Below the pieces are notes generated by a model. It was not told where the DNA came from, made no database searches, and saw only the letters and a program-made list of their open reading frames with translations. Positions 28,571 through 29,243 of a stretch of 29,243 nucleotides of DNA are shown here, in pieces. Made by a program: the position numbers and the translations under genes. The DNA comes from a virus, in the IMG/VR virus record IMGVR_UViG_3300027857_000048, positions 1 to 29,243 of that record. One strand, 5' to 3'. Positions within the stretch are counted from its first letter, which is position 1. Every line of letters begins with the position of its first letter.

Positions 28571-29243
28571 ATGCGCGACACGCGCTTACTCGATGCCCTG
28601 GCATCATACCGCGGCTTCGTAGTCTATCGCTTGCGCCCTGGCTCGAGCGGCAAGCTCGACAAGGTGCCGGTCGATCCGCGCACCGGTCGTAACTGCGACT
28701 GGATGAGCCCCAACTCGTGGATGTACCCCCACGAAGCACTCCTGGCCGCCCAGGCACTCGGGCCGGACTACGGCGTGGGGCTTGTGCTCATCCCCGATTG
28801 CAACCTGTTCGTGGTCGATCTGGACGCGGCACGCGATCCGGCCGGCGGCTGGCTCCCCCACGTGAGGGCATTCGAGGAAATGTTCCGTGGCGGCTACCTC
28901 GAGACGAGCGTATCCGGTACCGGGCGGCACATCGTGGTGCGTGTTCAGACCGCGCTTCTACCGGCGCACAGGACGCGCAACGCGGACTTCCGCATGGAGG
29001 CCTACTCGCAGGCCCGATTCCTGGCAATCACCGGCCTGGACGCGGCGGGCTCGCTCGAGCACGATTTTACCGCCGTCGCGCAACGGTGGCTGGCGCAATA
29101 CTTCCCACCCACCGAAGCCCCCGCGGCGGGGGAGTGGCACGAAGGCCCGGTAATCCCGTGGGAGCACCCCCTGACCGATGCCGAGCTGATCGAGCGCGCG
29201 TGCCGCTCAAGCAGCCCTCGGGCCATCTGGGGCGGCCGGGCGG
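28571..29243 (+). CDS. Primase-polymerase (AEP-type), 3' end beyond the window
   Basis: ATG 28571 opens a frame that stays open to the end of the window, so the gene is partial at its 3' end. The 224 visible residues show the AEP prim-pol fold: FVVYRLRPGSSGKLDKVPVD, VGLVLIPDCNLFVVDLDAAR with the metal-binding D-x-D (Asp83, Asp85), ETSVSGTGRHIVVRV (113-120) with His120, and EAYSQARFLAITG. The part after residue 180 (PLTDAELIERACRSS) begins the C-terminal domain, as in NrS-1-type enzymes. It should make primers for replication, and may lead into a helicase domain beyond the window. No purine-rich ribosome site is visible before the ATG. A family A polymerase is encoded elsewhere in the window. 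Confidence 0.87.
   Translation, partial: MRDTRLLDALASYRGFVVYRLRPGSSGKLDKVPVDPRTGRNCDWMSPNSWMYPHEALLAAQALGPDYGVGLVLIPDCNLFVVDLDAARDPAGGWLPHVRAFEEMFRGGYLETSVSGTGRHIVVRVQTALLPAHRTRNADFRMEAYSQARFLAITGLDAAGSLEHDFTAVAQRWLAQYFPPTEAPAAGEWHEGPVIPWEHPLTDAELIERACRSSSPRAIWGGRA

Noticed and set aside
1-29243. CRISPR array, insertion sequence, integrase or attachment site
   Set aside because: No regularly spaced repeats, transposase or integrase motifs, or duplicated target sites were seen on either strand.

Overview
The window is a contiguous piece of a tailed-phage genome with a contractile tail (myovirus morphology), moderately GC-rich and densely packed, with many 4-base ATGA or GTGA gene overlaps. 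The module content resembles the Bcep781/Pam3-like group of Proteobacteria and cyanobacteria phages: a DUF4054 connector, a DUF3383-type sheath, a Pam3-type baseplate plug, DUF2612, GH108 endolysin, DUF2800, DUF2815/Enc34-type SSB and a family A DNA polymerase. A Gram-negative host is likely, from the overall gene set, the lipobox protein and the GH108 enzyme; the species cannot be read from the sequence. No integrase, tRNA, insertion sequence or CRISPR array was seen, which suggests a virulent phage. Both ends are cut: the first gene lacks its 5' end and the last (primase-polymerase) lacks its 3' end. The left end carries a perfect 24-bp inverted repeat that may be an assembly artefact.

Layout. 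(1) About 1-14418, plus strand: head completion and neck genes, sheath, tube, a tail assembly chaperone pair with a canonical -1 slippery site, a short tape measure, then baseplate genes in order (Dit-like, plug, hub, spike, gp25-like, gpJ-like), two fibre/receptor-binding proteins, and between the fibres a PASTA-DUF2612 fusion. (2) 14426-17334, lysis region: coiled-coil/one-TM protein, GH108 endolysin, two small leftward genes, then a rightward set of a membrane protein with a lipobox, a secreted FN3-like protein and an alpha/beta hydrolase. The leftward and rightward groups share a divergent promoter region built around one self-complementary -35 box. (3) 17131-24034, minus strand replication operon read from a promoter near 24030: Pro-rich protein, 43-aa protein, DUF2800 nuclease, SSB, a pair of tandem hairpin elements, two tiny genes, DNA polymerase and one or two small genes. 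(4) 24046-29243, plus strand: zinc-finger-like protein, SF2 helicase, small proteins, VRR-NUC-like nuclease, Cys-rich protein, DNA methyltransferase, DUF551 protein with a Cys-rich tail, a one-domain TetR-like regulator with its own promoter, and a primase-polymerase.

Several genes are shorter than 60 codons and were found by reading the intergenic stretches (15391-15564, 19958-20116, 20113-20277, 22742-22873). The observations most worth a second look are: a hydrophobic frame with its own Shine-Dalgarno sequence lying inside the helicase gene, where the helicase wobble bases switch sharply to T; two tandem hairpin elements with compensatory stem changes inside the replication operon; the -1 frameshift site of the tail chaperone; the PASTA domain on a baseplate protein; and the divergent promoter pair with a dyad in each spacer. 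All family names come from recognising sequence motifs by eye; no database search was run.
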